This document shows positions 45,315 through 54,328 of a stretch of DNA of 64,000 nt, piece after piece (within the stretch, counting starts at the first letter, position 1; each line of letters begins with the position of its first letter). The stretch is from Sphingomonadales bacterium 12-68-11 (GTDB lineage: Bacteria; Pseudomonadota; Alphaproteobacteria; Sphingomonadales; Sphingomonadaceae). A program made the position numbers and the translations under genes. The notes below the pieces were generated by a model. The model saw nothing but the letters and a program-made list of their open reading frames with translations. It made no database searches and was not told the origin of the DNA. Location of the stretch: NCBI GenBank assembly GCA_002279825.1, contig NCCV01000001.1, positions 430,763 to 494,762 of the forward strand. Direction: 5' to 3'.

Positions 45315-45851
45315 TCAGCCGTTCGGGTCGACCGGATTTGAGATGAAGCCAACGGTCGGATAGCCGGCCGCCTGGACGTTGAAGATGGTCCCGGCGACGC
45401 ATCTCCACGGCACGTTCCGGTCGGCGCGGATGTGAACCTGCGGGATGAGATCGGGATCGGCCATGATCGCTTCCGCGCCGCCGGCCCGCTGCACGATCGC
45501 GTCGAGCTTGTTGAACGCCTGTTCGCGCAGCTCTTCCGCGTTAACGGGCGTGATGTTGTTGATGTAGACTCGGCATTCGCCGTTACGGCTTGATCCGGCA
45601 TAGCTCGAATCCGTGAGCCCGGGGGTCAACCCCGCATCGTCGGTGCTGACCACGGTGATCAACAGGTTCTCGACCTTGTTGTCCGATTCGAGCGATTCGA
45701 AGATCGGGATCTTCAGATCCTCGACGGTCTGGAGCGCCACCGGGACCGCGATGATGAAGATGATCAGCATGACCAGCATCACGTCCACGAGCGGCGTGGT
45801 GTTGATGTCCGACATCGGCGTTTCGCCGCCGCCGCCCGTTGAAATCGCCAT
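45315..45851 (-). CDS. exbD: ExbD-type biopolymer transport protein (first ExbD of the operon)
   Basis: A 178-residue ExbD family protein. Opening [20 protein letters not shown], then the helix with the Asp in [21 protein letters not shown], then a longer periplasmic domain than the other two copies, with [18 protein letters not shown] and [12 protein letters not shown]. It forms the proton-driven ExbB-ExbD motor with the gene upstream and is 77 bases downstream of exbB. Confidence 0.94.
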   Translation of the reverse strand: MAISTGGGGETPMSDINTTPLVDVMLVMLIIFIIAVPVALQTVEDLKIPIFESLESDNKVENLLITVVSTDDAGLTPGLTDSSYAGSSRNGECRVYINNITPVNAEELREQAFNKLDAIVQRAGGAEAIMADPDLIPQVHIRADRNVPWRCVAGTIFNVQAAGYPTVGFISNPVDPNG

Positions 45852-45928
45852 CTTGCTCTCGTCCTATTTCAAGCTTTGTCGAAAGGAGCGGGTAACCCGC
45901 ATGCCGGAGCCCGCTCCTCTCGGACGGC

Positions 45929-46699
45929 TCAGGCCTTGGTCGCCGCCGCCGGGGCGGTGGTCTTGGCCGCCTGCTGGGTCGACGGTGCGGTCAGCACGGC
46001 CGGCTTCACCGCGCCGCGCGAAGTGATGTTGGCCAGCAGGTCCGTCGAGAAGCCGTTGAGCAGCTCGGAGATGCGGCGGTTGCGGCTTTGCAGCCAGTTG
46101 TAGGCGAGCACCGCCGGAACCGCGACGAGCAGACCGATGGCGGTCATGATCAGCGCTTCACCGACCGGGCCGGCGACCTTGTCGATCTGCGCCGAGCCGG
46201 CGATCGCGATCCCGATCATCGCGCGGTAGATGCCGATAACCGTGCCGAGCAGCCCGACGAACGGCGCGGTCGCGCCGACGGTGGCGAGGAACGGCAGACC
46301 GCCGGCAAGCTTCGAGTTGATCGCCGCTTCCGAACGGGCGAGCGAGCCGTGCAGCCAGTCGTGCGCTTCGAGCGAATCGGTCATCTTGGCGTGCTGGGCT
46401 TCGGCGGCGAGGCCGTCATCGACGAGCTGGCGCCAGGCGCTGTTTTTCTCGAGCTTGGAGGCGCCTTCGCTCAGCGAGCCGGCCCGCCAGAACGACGAGC
46501 GGACCGCCTTGTACTGGTTCATGATCTTGTTCTGCTCGAGCAGCTTGGTGATCAGGATGTAGAAGGATCCGACCGACATGATGATCATCACGCCGAGGAT
46601 CGCCCAAGCGATCGCGCCGCCCTGTTCCATGGCTTCCATGAAACCGAACTGGTTCTGCGGCGCTTCCCCTCCGGCCGCTGCAAGAATGTCAATAAGCAT
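45929..46699 (-). CDS. exbB: ExbB/TolQ/MotA family proton channel
   Basis: A 256-residue inner-membrane protein with three membrane helices: the first around residues 28-52 (AIAWAILGVMIIMSVGSFYIL), the next two around 135-165 and 180-205. It has the family block GGLPFLATVGATAPFVGLLGTVIGIYRAM and GPVGEALIMTAIGLLVAVPAVLAYN. A C-terminal Ala/Pro/Thr-rich tail is present. With ExbD it converts the proton gradient to motion of TonB. It is 30 bases after tonB and 77 before exbD. Confidence 0.96.
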   Translation of the reverse strand: MLIDILAAAGGEAPQNQFGFMEAMEQGGAIAWAILGVMIIMSVGSFYILITKLLEQNKIMNQYKAVRSSFWRAGSLSEGASKLEKNSAWRQLVDDGLAAEAQHAKMTDSLEAHDWLHGSLARSEAAINSKLAGGLPFLATVGATAPFVGLLGTVIGIYRAMIGIAIAGSAQIDKVAGPVGEALIMTAIGLLVAVPAVLAYNWLQSRNRRISELLNGFSTDLLANITSRGAVKPAVLTAPSTQQAAKTTAPAAATKA

Positions 46700-46729
46700 G
46701 CGGGTAGTCCTTTTCCTAAAGAGATCGAA

Positions 46730-47398
46730 TCAGTCGAGCCGGTACTGAATGCGCGTCGACCAGTTGCCCGCAATCGGGTTTCCAGCTGCGTCCCAGGCCG
46801 GGTTGAAGCGACCGTACCGCGTAATGTCGGTACAGGCCGCTTCGTCGAGGATGCTCGAGCCGCTCGGGCTCGTGACACTGCAGGCCGTCACGCGGCCGTT
46901 CGGCCCGACCGTAACTTGCACGCCGACCGTGCCCTCGATCTCGTCGCGCACGGCACGTGCGGGATAGTTGTCCTGGATGCGCTGCGACCAGCTGCGCTGA
47001 TTCTCCGGCGTGACCGCCCGGGCCCGCGACGGCGGCGGCGGCGGTGCCGGGGGCGGAGCCGGCGGGGCCGACGGCGGGATAATGCGCGCGGGCGGGGCCG
47101 GCGGCGGGATGTTGACCTGAGTTTGGATCGGCGGCGGCGCCACGGCGATATTGATCGGCGGCGGCGGCGCGACCGGCGGCGGCGGCGCGGTATCCGGCTC
47201 CGGCGGCGGCGGCGGTTCGTCCTCCGGCGGCGGCGGCGGTTCTTCGATGTCGACGGTCGTCACGCGCTCGATGGCCTTCTTCACCGCCGAATAGGCCAGG
47301 CCGGTAACCAGCGCATAGCCGAGGGCGATGTGAATCAGGGCAACGATGATAATCGCGGCTACCCGGCTGCCGCTCATCTGTTGGTCAGCGTAAGCCAT
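46730..47398 (-). CDS. tonB: TonB energy transducer
   Basis: A 222-residue TonB. N-terminal membrane helix (about residues 13-33, RVAAIIIVALIHIALGYAL, with the helix His at 23), then a proline-rich periplasmic spacer from residue 53 to 125 with runs of four to six prolines, then the TonB-C domain (YPARAVRDEIEGTVGVQVTVG, RVTACSVTSPSGSSILDEAAC, YGRFNPAWDAAGNPIAGNW). It delivers energy to outer-membrane receptors. It leads the tonB-exbB-exbD-exbD operon and reads away from the 47.4-47.7 kb intergenic region. Confidence 0.95.
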   Translation of the reverse strand: MAYADQQMSGSRVAAIIIVALIHIALGYALVTGLAYSAVKKAIERVTTVDIEEPPPPPEDEPPPPPEPDTAPPPPVAPPPPINIAVAPPPIQTQVNIPPPAPPARIIPPSAPPAPPPAPPPPPSRARAVTPENQRSWSQRIQDNYPARAVRDEIEGTVGVQVTVGPNGRVTACSVTSPSGSSILDEAACTDITRYGRFNPAWDAAGNPIAGNWSTRIQYRLD

Positions 47399-47721
47399 CC
47401 GGTCCCTTCACTCCATCTCTCTTGATCGCCAGGCGAACCCGGCTCGGCACAGCGGCCGTCGGGATTTGCATCCTGCCAGCCGCCGAGAAATCTTGTCCAT
47501 CCCCAAACTTCGCTTAACCGGCGCAAATGCGCCGAAACGAACCCCGGGGTCCCCTGTTAATTTTTTGTTGATGGCCCAATGACCCCAAGCCTTAACCGCG
47601 AAGATTGCCGTGGGCAAACAGATTGTCGGTTCACCCGCGATTCACCTGTCCCTCGCTGGAACAGGGTCCGAAAACGGGCCATAGATGGCGCAAATCCGCG
47701 CCTCACCGCAGGAGCCTGGCG
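47399..47721. other. 323-base divergent intergenic region, no gene found
   Basis: This stretch separates tonB (minus) and an exported protein (plus). It is the most AT-rich spot nearby (for example GTTAATTTTTTGTTGA around 47557) and presumably carries both promoters. I see no Fur box by eye, no convincing open frame and no terminator. A short inverted repeat, CCGGCGCAAATGCGCCG, sits near 47518-47534. Confidence 0.5.
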
Positions 47722-48606
47722 ATGACGAAAAGAGAATCAGGCGCGCCTTCAAGTCGGCGGCTGGCGCTGTGCGCGGCGGCCTTGGGTGCGCTGGCCATCG
47801 CCGTCCCAGGCCACGGCCAGCAGCGCGCCGGGGAGCCCCCCGTTGTCGCCCCGCCCCCGCCGGTGGCGAGTTTCGCAGACCTCGCGGCCCTCACCGAATC
47901 GGCGCAGATCGTGGTGCTCGTCGAAGTGCGGGATCAGGCGGTGGTAGAACCCGAGCGCGCGCCCGGCCTCGCGCCCGGACATGCCCGGCTCTACCTCGAG
48001 GCGCGCACCCAGGCGCTGCTCGCCGGCCGGTCGGGGCTCGGACAGGACTTGGTCTATCTTGCCGATGTCCCGCTCCTCGCGAACGGCCGGCCGCCCAAGC
48101 TCGGCAAGCAGCGCTTCGTGCTCTACGCCAACTCGGTGCCCGAGCGCCCGGGATCACTGCAACTGATCGCCCCCGATTCGTACGTTCCGGCCACGCCCGA
48201 GAGCGAAGCGCTCGCCCGCTGGGTGATCGCGGCGCTTGCCGCGCCCGAGGCGCCGCCGCCGCTTGGGGCGATTCGCGAGGTCATGTCGGTCGCGGGCAAT
48301 CTGGCGGGCGAATCGGAAACCCAGCTGTTCTTCGCCACCGATGACGGGCAGCCCGTGTCGCTGACGGTGATCCGGCGCCCCGGGATGGCACCGCAGTGGG
48401 GTGTGTCGTGGACCGAGATCGTCGACCAGGCGGCCCGCCCGCCCGCGCCGGATACCGCCGAATGGTACCGCCTCGCCTGCTTTTTGCCCGAGCGGATTCC
48501 CGCCAGCGCTTTCCTGCAGGAGGACCGCGCCGCACGCACCCGCGCCGAAGCCGACTACCAGGTGATCCGCGAGCAGCTTGGGCCGTGCACCCGGCTGCGC
48601 GGCTGA
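47722..48606 (+). CDS. Exported hypothetical protein
   Basis: A 294-residue protein. Signal peptide at residues 1-32 (MTKRESGAPSSRRLALCAAALGALAIAVPGHGQ), then a proline-rich linker (PPVVAPPPPVASF) and a globular domain with ALTESAQIVVLVEVRDQAVVE, LYLEARTQALLAGR and a C-terminal half with TQLFFATDDGQPVSLTVIRRPG. Two cysteines in the C-terminal region (AWYRLACFLPERI, LGPCTRL) could form a disulfide. No domain that I recognise. The ATG at 47722 has GGAG 8 bases upstream. Confidence 0.7.
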   Translation: MTKRESGAPSSRRLALCAAALGALAIAVPGHGQQRAGEPPVVAPPPPVASFADLAALTESAQIVVLVEVRDQAVVEPERAPGLAPGHARLYLEARTQALLAGRSGLGQDLVYLADVPLLANGRPPKLGKQRFVLYANSVPERPGSLQLIAPDSYVPATPESEALARWVIAALAAPEAPPPLGAIREVMSVAGNLAGESETQLFFATDDGQPVSLTVIRRPGMAPQWGVSWTEIVDQAARPPAPDTAEWYRLACFLPERIPASAFLQEDRAARTRAEADYQVIREQLGPCTRLRG

Positions 48607-48675
48607 AGCGGCATCTCCCCCTAGCCAAGCCGGGCACCCCGGACTAACTGCGCGCGCTCAATCGTGGGGGAACGC

Positions 48676-49983
48676 ATGGTCGCACCGCTTCGCATCGCCC
48701 TGGCGGGGCTCGGCACCGTCGGGGCCGGGGTCATCCGCGTGCTTGAGACCAACGGCGCGCTGATCGCCCGCCGCGCCGGCCGGCCGATCGAGATCGTGGC
48801 TGTCTCCGCGCGCGACCGCAGCCGCGACCGCGGGGTCGATCTGTCTGCCTATGCCTGGGAAGACGACATGAGCCGCCTCGCGGCGCGCGCCGATGTCGAC
48901 GTGGTGGTCGAACTGGTGGGCGGCGCGGACGGACCCGCGCTGGCGCTGGCGCGCGGCGCGCTGGCCGCGGGCAAGGGCCTCGTCACCGCCAACAAGGCGA
49001 TGATCGCGCATCACGGGCTCGAACTCGCCCAGGCCGCCGAAGATGCGGGCGTCGCGCTGCGCTTCGAAGCGGCGGTGGCGGGCGGCATTCCGGTCATCAT
49101 GGGGCTGCGCGAAGGCGCCGCCGCGAACGCGCTTTCGCGGCTCTACGGGATCCTCAACGGCACCTGCAATTACATCCTGACCACGATGGAACACACCGGG
49201 CGCGACTTCGCCGAGGTGCTGAGCGAAGCCCAGGCGCTCGGCTATGCCGAAGCCGATCCGACGTTCGACATCGACGGGATCGACGCGGCGCACAAGCTCG
49301 CCATCCTCGCCGCCATCGGGTTCGGCGCGCAGATCGATTTCGGTGCGGTCGAGACCGAGGGGATCGGACGGCTCAAGGCCGCCGACTTCGCGCAAGCCGC
49401 CGAGCTCGGCTATGTCATCCGGTTGATCGGGCTGGCCGATTGCGACGAGGATGCGGACGGCGCCCGGCGGCTGTTCCAGCGCGTCCAGCCGTACCTGGTG
49501 CCGCGCGGCCATCCGCTCGCGGCGGTCGATGGCGCCACCAATGCTGTCGTGATCGAAGGCAATTTCGCTGGCCGCCTGCTGTTCCAGGGTGCCGGCGCCG
49601 GCGCGGGACCGACCGCGAGCGCGGTGGTCGCCGATCTGATAGCTATCGCTCGCGGCCAGGCCGGAACGCCGTTTTCGGTGCCTGCCGCCGAACTCGAGCC
49701 GGTGCCGCCCGCCGGCGCCGGCCATCGCCGCAACCGCGCCTACTTGCGCTTCACCGTGACCGACCGGCCGGGGGTTTTGGCGGAGATCAGCGCGGCGATG
49801 CGCGATGCCGGGGTCTCGATCGAGAGCCTGATCCAGCAGGGCCGGCCCGAAGAAGGCGGCGAGGTGCTGATCGCGATGGTCACGCACGAGGGCCCGGAAA
49901 GCGCCGTGAGTGCGGCGCTCGCGCTGCTCGAAGGGTCGCCCAGCCTGACCGAGCCGCCGCTGGTGATGCGGCTACTCGGCTGA
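48676..49983 (+). CDS. hom: Homoserine dehydrogenase
   Basis: A 435-residue enzyme that reduces aspartate semialdehyde to homoserine for threonine and methionine synthesis. NAD(P)-binding GLGTVGAGVIRVL at about residues 10-22, VVELVGGADGPALALARGAL, VTANKAMIAHHG, substrate domain with GILNGTCNYILTTM and ADPTFDIDGIDAAHKLAILA, and a C-terminal ACT domain starting YLRFTVTDRPGVLAEISAAM. The ACT domain suggests feedback by threonine. The ATG at 48676 follows GGGGGA. The end overlaps a convergent gene by 12 bases. Confidence 0.97.
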   Translation: MVAPLRIALAGLGTVGAGVIRVLETNGALIARRAGRPIEIVAVSARDRSRDRGVDLSAYAWEDDMSRLAARADVDVVVELVGGADGPALALARGALAAGKGLVTANKAMIAHHGLELAQAAEDAGVALRFEAAVAGGIPVIMGLREGAAANALSRLYGILNGTCNYILTTMEHTGRDFAEVLSEAQALGYAEADPTFDIDGIDAAHKLAILAAIGFGAQIDFGAVETEGIGRLKAADFAQAAELGYVIRLIGLADCDEDADGARRLFQRVQPYLVPRGHPLAAVDGATNAVVIEGNFAGRLLFQGAGAGAGPTASAVVADLIAIARGQAGTPFSVPAAELEPVPPAGAGHRRNRAYLRFTVTDRPGVLAEISAAMRDAGVSIESLIQQGRPEEGGEVLIAMVTHEGPESAVSAALALLEGSPSLTEPPLVMRLLG

Positions 49984-50469
49984 TTCGGCAGCGGGCGGTG
50001 CCGGGACGGCGTCCTCGGCAAAGCGCGCGGCATCCGATCCCGGCGGCGCTTCGGGAATCGCCTTGAGGTCGATCATGAACACTTGCGGTGGCGGCGAACC
50101 CATCCGGATTGTCACGCCGCCCGAGGGGATGCCAAACACGTCGGGCGCGCGGGGCTTGCCGTCGCTGACCGCCTGTCCCGCGGCGATCGCCTGATCGCTC
50201 GACGAATCGACCCGCTGGGTCTCCTCATCGTCTTGCGCGCAGACCACGATCACGCCCGATTCGGATTGCGGGCAGGGCCGGGGCACACCCGGCGGTCGCA
50301 GGCGCTCGGCGGCGGCGGCGACCACGTCCTCGGCCGTGACCGGTGCGGCCGCATCCTCCGCAGTGCCGCCGGTGACGAGCGGCATCTCCGCCGGTGCCTC
50401 CTGCGCGCGCAGGGGGCCGGCGACCAGCCAGGCCAGGGCGACAGCGATTGGCCAGGCCTTGTGCAACAT
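49972..50469 (-). CDS. Exported hypothetical protein
   Basis: A 165-residue protein with a signal peptide (MLHKAWPIAVALAWLVAGPLRAQ, cleavage after LRA), then an acidic, proline-rich body containing PRPCPQSESGVIVVCAQDDE (two Cys) and a C-terminal GVTIRMGSPPPQVFMIDLKAIPEAPPGSDAARFAE. Short, low-complexity proteins with a PCPxxxxxxIVVC motif are common in Sphingomonadales and have no known function. The start at 50469 is the first Met that gives a signal peptide. Confidence 0.72.
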   Translation of the reverse strand: MLHKAWPIAVALAWLVAGPLRAQEAPAEMPLVTGGTAEDAAAPVTAEDVVAAAAERLRPPGVPRPCPQSESGVIVVCAQDDEETQRVDSSSDQAIAAGQAVSDGKPRAPDVFGIPSGGVTIRMGSPPPQVFMIDLKAIPEAPPGSDAARFAEDAVPAPPAAESAE

Positions 50470-50654
50470 CCGGTCCCCGTGTGAGCGCGCCAGACAGCGG
50501 TGGCGCGGTGAATTGTCAATGAACACCGGCGCGTGGATCCGCCGAAAGCCGGGGGTTGCGAGGCAGGCGCCGTGGGCGGCAGGTTGCATTCGCATGACGC
50601 TGGGCTAGACGCGGCGCGAAGCCGAATCCCCTGGGCGACAAGAGGCCAGCACCC

Positions 50655-51590
50655 ATGAAACTGATGGCCGGCAATTCGAACCTGCCGCTGGCGCGATCGA
50701 TTGCCGCCTACCTCGAGATGCCGCTGACCGACGCCAGCGTGCGGCGTTTCGCCGACGAAGAGATCTTCATCGAGATCCACGAGAACGTCCGCGGCGAGGA
50801 TGTCTTCCTGCTCCAGTCGACCAGCTATCCGGCGAACGACAACCTGATGGAGCTGCTGATCGGCATCGATGCCTGCCGACGCGCTTCGGCGCGCCGGATC
50901 ACGGCGGTGCTGCCCTATTTCGGCTACGCCCGGCAGGACCGGAAGCCCGGCCCGCGCACCCCGATCTCGGCCAAGCTGGTTGCAAATCTGATAACCGAGG
51001 CGGGCGCACACCGGGTGCTGGCGGTCGATCTCCACGCCGGGCAGATCCAGGGCTTCTTCGATATCCCGACCGACAACCTCTACGCGGCGCCGGTCATGGC
51101 TGCGGACATCCTGTCGCGCTACGGCGGGGAGGATCTGATGGTGGTTTCGCCCGACGTCGGCGGCGTCGTGCGCGCCCGCGCCCTGGCCAAGCGGCTCGAC
51201 AACGCCAGCCTGGCGATTGTCGACAAGCGGCGCGAGCGGCCGGGCGAATCCGAGGTCATGAACGTGATCGGCGAAGTGAAGGGCCGCACTTGCGTGCTGA
51301 TCGACGATATCATCGATTCGGGCGGCACGCTCTGCAACGCCGCGCAGGCGCTGATCGACGCCGGGGCGACGCGCGTTGCGGCCTATATCACGCACGGCGT
51401 GCTGTCGGGCGGGGCAGTAGCGCGGGTCGACAACTCCGCGCTCACCGAGCTGGTTATCACCGATACCATCCTGGCAACCGACGCCACGCGCGATTCGGAG
51501 CGCATCCGCATCCTGCCCGTGGCGCCGCTGATCGGCGAGGCGGTGCGCCGCATCGCCGACGAGAGCAGCGTCAGCTCGCTGTTCGATTGA
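50655..51590 (+). CDS. prs: Ribose-phosphate pyrophosphokinase
   Basis: A 311-residue PRPP synthase. It begins [20 protein letters not shown] and has [24 protein letters not shown], the catalytic loop [39 protein letters not shown], and the PRPP loop [20 protein letters not shown]. It makes the PRPP used by Apt (34.2 kb) and for purine, histidine and tryptophan synthesis. It ends 1 base before hisN. Confidence 0.97.
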   Translation: MKLMAGNSNLPLARSIAAYLEMPLTDASVRRFADEEIFIEIHENVRGEDVFLLQSTSYPANDNLMELLIGIDACRRASARRITAVLPYFGYARQDRKPGPRTPISAKLVANLITEAGAHRVLAVDLHAGQIQGFFDIPTDNLYAAPVMAADILSRYGGEDLMVVSPDVGGVVRARALAKRLDNASLAIVDKRRERPGESEVMNVIGEVKGRTCVLIDDIIDSGGTLCNAAQALIDAGATRVAAYITHGVLSGGAVARVDNSALTELVITDTILATDATRDSERIRILPVAPLIGEAVRRIADESSVSSLFD

Positions 51591-51591
51591 G

Positions 51592-52371
51592 ATGAACCTC
51601 GCCGTCGAGATTGCGCTGGCCCACCGGCTCGCTGACGCCGCGCGGGCGGCGATCCGGCCGCATTTCCGCGAACCGCTGGCCGCCGAGCGCAAAGGCGATG
51701 CCACGCCGGTCACGATCGCCGACCGCGCCGCCGAAGAAGCGATGCGCCGGATACTGACCGCCGAAGTGCCGCAGGACGGAGTTCATGGAGAGGAGTTCGG
51801 GGTCAGCGAGGGCCGCTCCAGCCGGCAGTGGGTGCTCGATCCGATCGACGGGACCACCGCGTTCCTGGCCGGGCGGGCGACGTTCGGCACGCTGATCGCG
51901 CTCCTGATCGACGGCTTCCCGGTGCTCGGGGTGGTAGATCAGCCGATCCTCGGCGAACGCTGGGTGGGGGTCGCCGGCCAGCCGACCACCTTCAACGGCC
52001 AGCCGGTCTCTACCCGGGCGTGCCGGCAACTGGCGGACGCGACGATCGCCACCACCGGGCCGCAGTACTTCACCCAGGCCGAGGGCGACCAGTTCATGGC
52101 ACTCGCTCAGCAAACCGACCATAAGCGCATGGTGATGGGCGGCGATTGCTACAACTATGCGCTGCTCGCCAGCGGGTTCGTCGATGTGGTCTGCGAGAGC
52201 GGCCTCAAGCTCCACGATTTCGCCGCGCTGGTCCCGGTGGTGGAGGGCGCCGGCGGCCTGATGTGCGACTGGAACGGCGAGCCGCTCCACGCGCGCTCCG
52301 CCGGTCACGTGCTGGCGCTCGGCGATCCAGCCCGGTTAGAGGATGTGCTGGTAGGGCTGGGCGGGCACTAG
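51592..52371 (+). CDS. hisN: Histidinol-phosphatase (inositol monophosphatase family)
   Basis: A 259-residue IMPase-fold phosphatase. Metal motifs GVHGEEFGVSEG (about residue 63), WVLDPIDGTTAFLAG (about 81-95) and GLKLHDFAALVPVVEGAGG (about 205-223). Histidinol-phosphate specificity of the HisN class is suggested by TTAFLAGR and by genomic pairing with PRPP metabolism; an ordinary inositol phosphatase cannot be excluded by eye. Directly follows prs with a 1-base gap. Confidence 0.88.
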   Translation: MNLAVEIALAHRLADAARAAIRPHFREPLAAERKGDATPVTIADRAAEEAMRRILTAEVPQDGVHGEEFGVSEGRSSRQWVLDPIDGTTAFLAGRATFGTLIALLIDGFPVLGVVDQPILGERWVGVAGQPTTFNGQPVSTRACRQLADATIATTGPQYFTQAEGDQFMALAQQTDHKRMVMGGDCYNYALLASGFVDVVCESGLKLHDFAALVPVVEGAGGLMCDWNGEPLHARSAGHVLALGDPARLEDVLVGLGGH

Positions 52372-52494
52372 CGCCTTGCCATTCGGGGCCCTTGCCGTTA
52401 GGGGCGCGCGCTTCATCGACACGTGATTCATGTGCCGGCCTGGCCACAAGGGCTGCCAAGGCTGGCAAGGACGTGTCCCCGAAAGGAGACCAAA

Positions 52495-52698
52495 ATGCCC
52501 AAGCTGAAGACCAAGAGCGGCGTGAAGAAGCGCTTCAAGCTCACTGCCACCGGCAAGGTCAAGCATGGTGTCGCCGGCAAGCGCCACCGCCTGATCAGCC
52601 ACAACGCGAAGTACATCCGCCAGAACCGCGGCACTACCGTGATCTCCGACGCCGATGCGCGGACGATCAAGAAGTGGGCCCCCTACGGGCTCGGTTGA
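52495..52698 (+). CDS. rpmI: 50S ribosomal protein L35
   Basis: A 67-residue basic protein, [20 protein letters not shown] to the end WAPYGLG, at the usual length and with the usual KMKTK-SGxxKRF start. The ATG at 52495 is behind a strong AAAGGAGAC site. It is 28 bases ahead of rplT, the standard pairing; infC is not present here. Confidence 0.97.
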   Translation: MPKLKTKSGVKKRFKLTATGKVKHGVAGKRHRLISHNAKYIRQNRGTTVISDADARTIKKWAPYGLG

Positions 52699-52726
52699 GC
52701 CGGTTTAGAGACAGGAGTATTTCGAC

Positions 52727-53089
52727 ATGTCCCGTATCAAGCGCGGTGTAACCACCCGCAGCAAGCACAAGCGGATCCTCGATCAGGCCAAGGGCTATCG
52801 CGGCCGCCGCAAGAACACCATCCGCGTCGCGCGTCAGGCCGTCGAGAAGGCTGGCCAGTACGCTTACCGCGACCGCAAGGTTAAGAAGCGCACCTTCCGC
52901 GGCCTATGGATCCAGCGCATCAACGCCGCGGTGCGCGCCGAAGGGCTGACCTATTCGCAGTTCATGCACGGCGTGAAGCTCGCCGGCATCGAGCTCGACC
53001 GCAAGGTCATGGCCGATCTGGCGATGAACGAAAGCGCCATGTTTACCACCGTCATCGCCCAGGCGAAGGCGGCGCTTCCTTCGGCCTGA
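52727..53089 (+). CDS. rplT: 50S ribosomal protein L20
   Basis: A 120-residue RNA-binding ribosomal protein: [20 protein letters not shown], then [38 protein letters not shown] and the C-terminal [25 protein letters not shown]20 is needed for early 50S assembly and often represses its own operon. The terminator that follows closes the rpmI-rplT unit. Confidence 0.98.
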   Translation: MSRIKRGVTTRSKHKRILDQAKGYRGRRKNTIRVARQAVEKAGQYAYRDRKVKKRTFRGLWIQRINAAVRAEGLTYSQFMHGVKLAGIELDRKVMADLAMNESAMFTTVIAQAKAALPSA

Positions 53090-53114
53090 TTACGGCAGCA
53101 TCGCTGTCGGCAAG

Positions 53115-53146
53115 AAAAGCGCCACCCCGCCGGGTGGCGCTTTTTT
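53115..53146 (+). terminator. Rho-independent terminator after rplT
   Basis: GCGCCACCC (53119-53127) pairs with GGGTGGCGC (53132-53140), 9 bp, with a 4-base loop, preceded by AAAA and followed by TTTTTT. It ends the rpmI-rplT operon 26 bases after the stop. Confidence 0.92.
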
Positions 53147-53188
53147 CTTATGGGCTTTGCCGCTAGCGGCACAGGCGGAAGTGGGATC

Positions 53189-54328
53189 ATGGACCTAGAG
53201 CACCTTTCGACCGACAGCCTGGAGCGGATCGCGCGCGCGGCGACGCCCGGCGAGATCGAGGGCCTGCGCGTCGAACTGCTCGGCAAGAGCGGCACGGTGA
53301 CGGGCCTGTTGAAGACGCTCGGGCAAATGAGCCCCGAGCAGCGCCAGGTCGAGGGCCCGCGCCTCAACGGACTGCGCCAGACGGTCGCCGCCGCGATCGA
53401 CGAGCGCAAGGCGGCGCTGGAGGCAGCGGCGCTCGAGGAGCGGCTGGCGCGCGAAACGCTCGACCTTACGCTGCCTGCGCCCGAAATGCCGCAGGGCTCG
53501 GTCCACCCGGTCAGCCAGGTCATGGACGAGCTGGCGGAGATCTTCGCCGATCTCGGCTTCGCGGTCGCCACCGGGCCCGAGATCGAGGACGACTGGCACA
53601 ACTTCACCGCGCTCAACATGCCCGAAAGCCACCCCGCGCGGGCCATGCACGATACCTTCTATTTCCCGGTGCAAAACGGTGTCGAAACGGATCACGAGGG
53701 CGCTCAACAGCGCAGGATGCTGTTACGAACGCACACCAGCCCGGTTCAGGTGCGCACGATGCTGGCCGCAGTCAAAGCGAACCCGGGCGGGGCGCCGGTG
53801 CGGATCATCGCGCCGGGCCGGGTCTATCGCTCGGACAGCGACGCCACCCACACGCCGATGTTCCACCAGATCGAAGGGCTGGTGATCGACCGCGATATCC
53901 ACCTCGGCCATCTCAAGTGGACGCTCGAGACTTTCCTCAAGGCGTTCTTCGAGCGCGACGACATCGTGCTGCGGCTGCGGCCGAGCTACTTCCCGTTCAC
54001 CGAGCCTTCGGTCGAGGTCGATGTCGGCTTCGCGCTGGTGGGCGGCAGGCGTGTGCTCGGCGGCAGCGGCGATGCCCCCGGACATGCGTGGATGGAGCTG
54101 CTCGGCAGCGGCATGGTCAACCGGCGCGTGATCGAAATGTCGGGCCTCGATCCCGACCAGTGGCAGGGCTTCGCGTTCGGGGTCGGCGTCGATCGGCTGG
54201 CGATGCTCAAGTACGGGATGGACGATCTGCGTGCGTTCTTCGACGGCGATGTGCGCTGGCTCAAGCACTACGGCTTCGCGTTCCTCGACCAGCCGACGCT
54301 CAGCGCCGGCGTGGGAGCGCGCGCATGA
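53189..54328 (+). CDS. pheS: Phenylalanine--tRNA ligase subunit alpha
   Basis: A 379-residue class II synthetase subunit. A coiled-coil N-terminal domain (about residues 1-95) precedes the catalytic core with [55 protein letters not shown] (motif 2) and the motif 3 region [17 protein letters not shown]. It charges tRNA-Phe as an alpha2-beta2 tetramer with PheT. The start MDLEHLSTD at 53189 is preferred over a GTG-like start that would add 13 residues. It overlaps pheT by 4 bases. Confidence 0.97.
   Translation: MDLEHLSTDSLERIARAATPGEIEGLRVELLGKSGTVTGLLKTLGQMSPEQRQVEGPRLNGLRQTVAAAIDERKAALEAAALEERLARETLDLTLPAPEMPQGSVHPVSQVMDELAEIFADLGFAVATGPEIEDDWHNFTALNMPESHPARAMHDTFYFPVQNGVETDHEGAQQRRMLLRTHTSPVQVRTMLAAVKANPGGAPVRIIAPGRVYRSDSDATHTPMFHQIEGLVIDRDIHLGHLKWTLETFLKAFFERDDIVLRLRPSYFPFTEPSVEVDVGFALVGGRRVLGGSGDAPGHAWMELLGSGMVNRRVIEMSGLDPDQWQGFAFGVGVDRLAMLKYGMDDLRAFFDGDVRWLKHYGFAFLDQPTLSAGVGARA

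Noticed and set aside
47555..47572. CtrA-type TTAA-N7-TTAA site between tonB and the exported protein
   Set aside because: Only TTAA-N7-TTGA is seen; one mismatch in an AT-rich spot is too weak.
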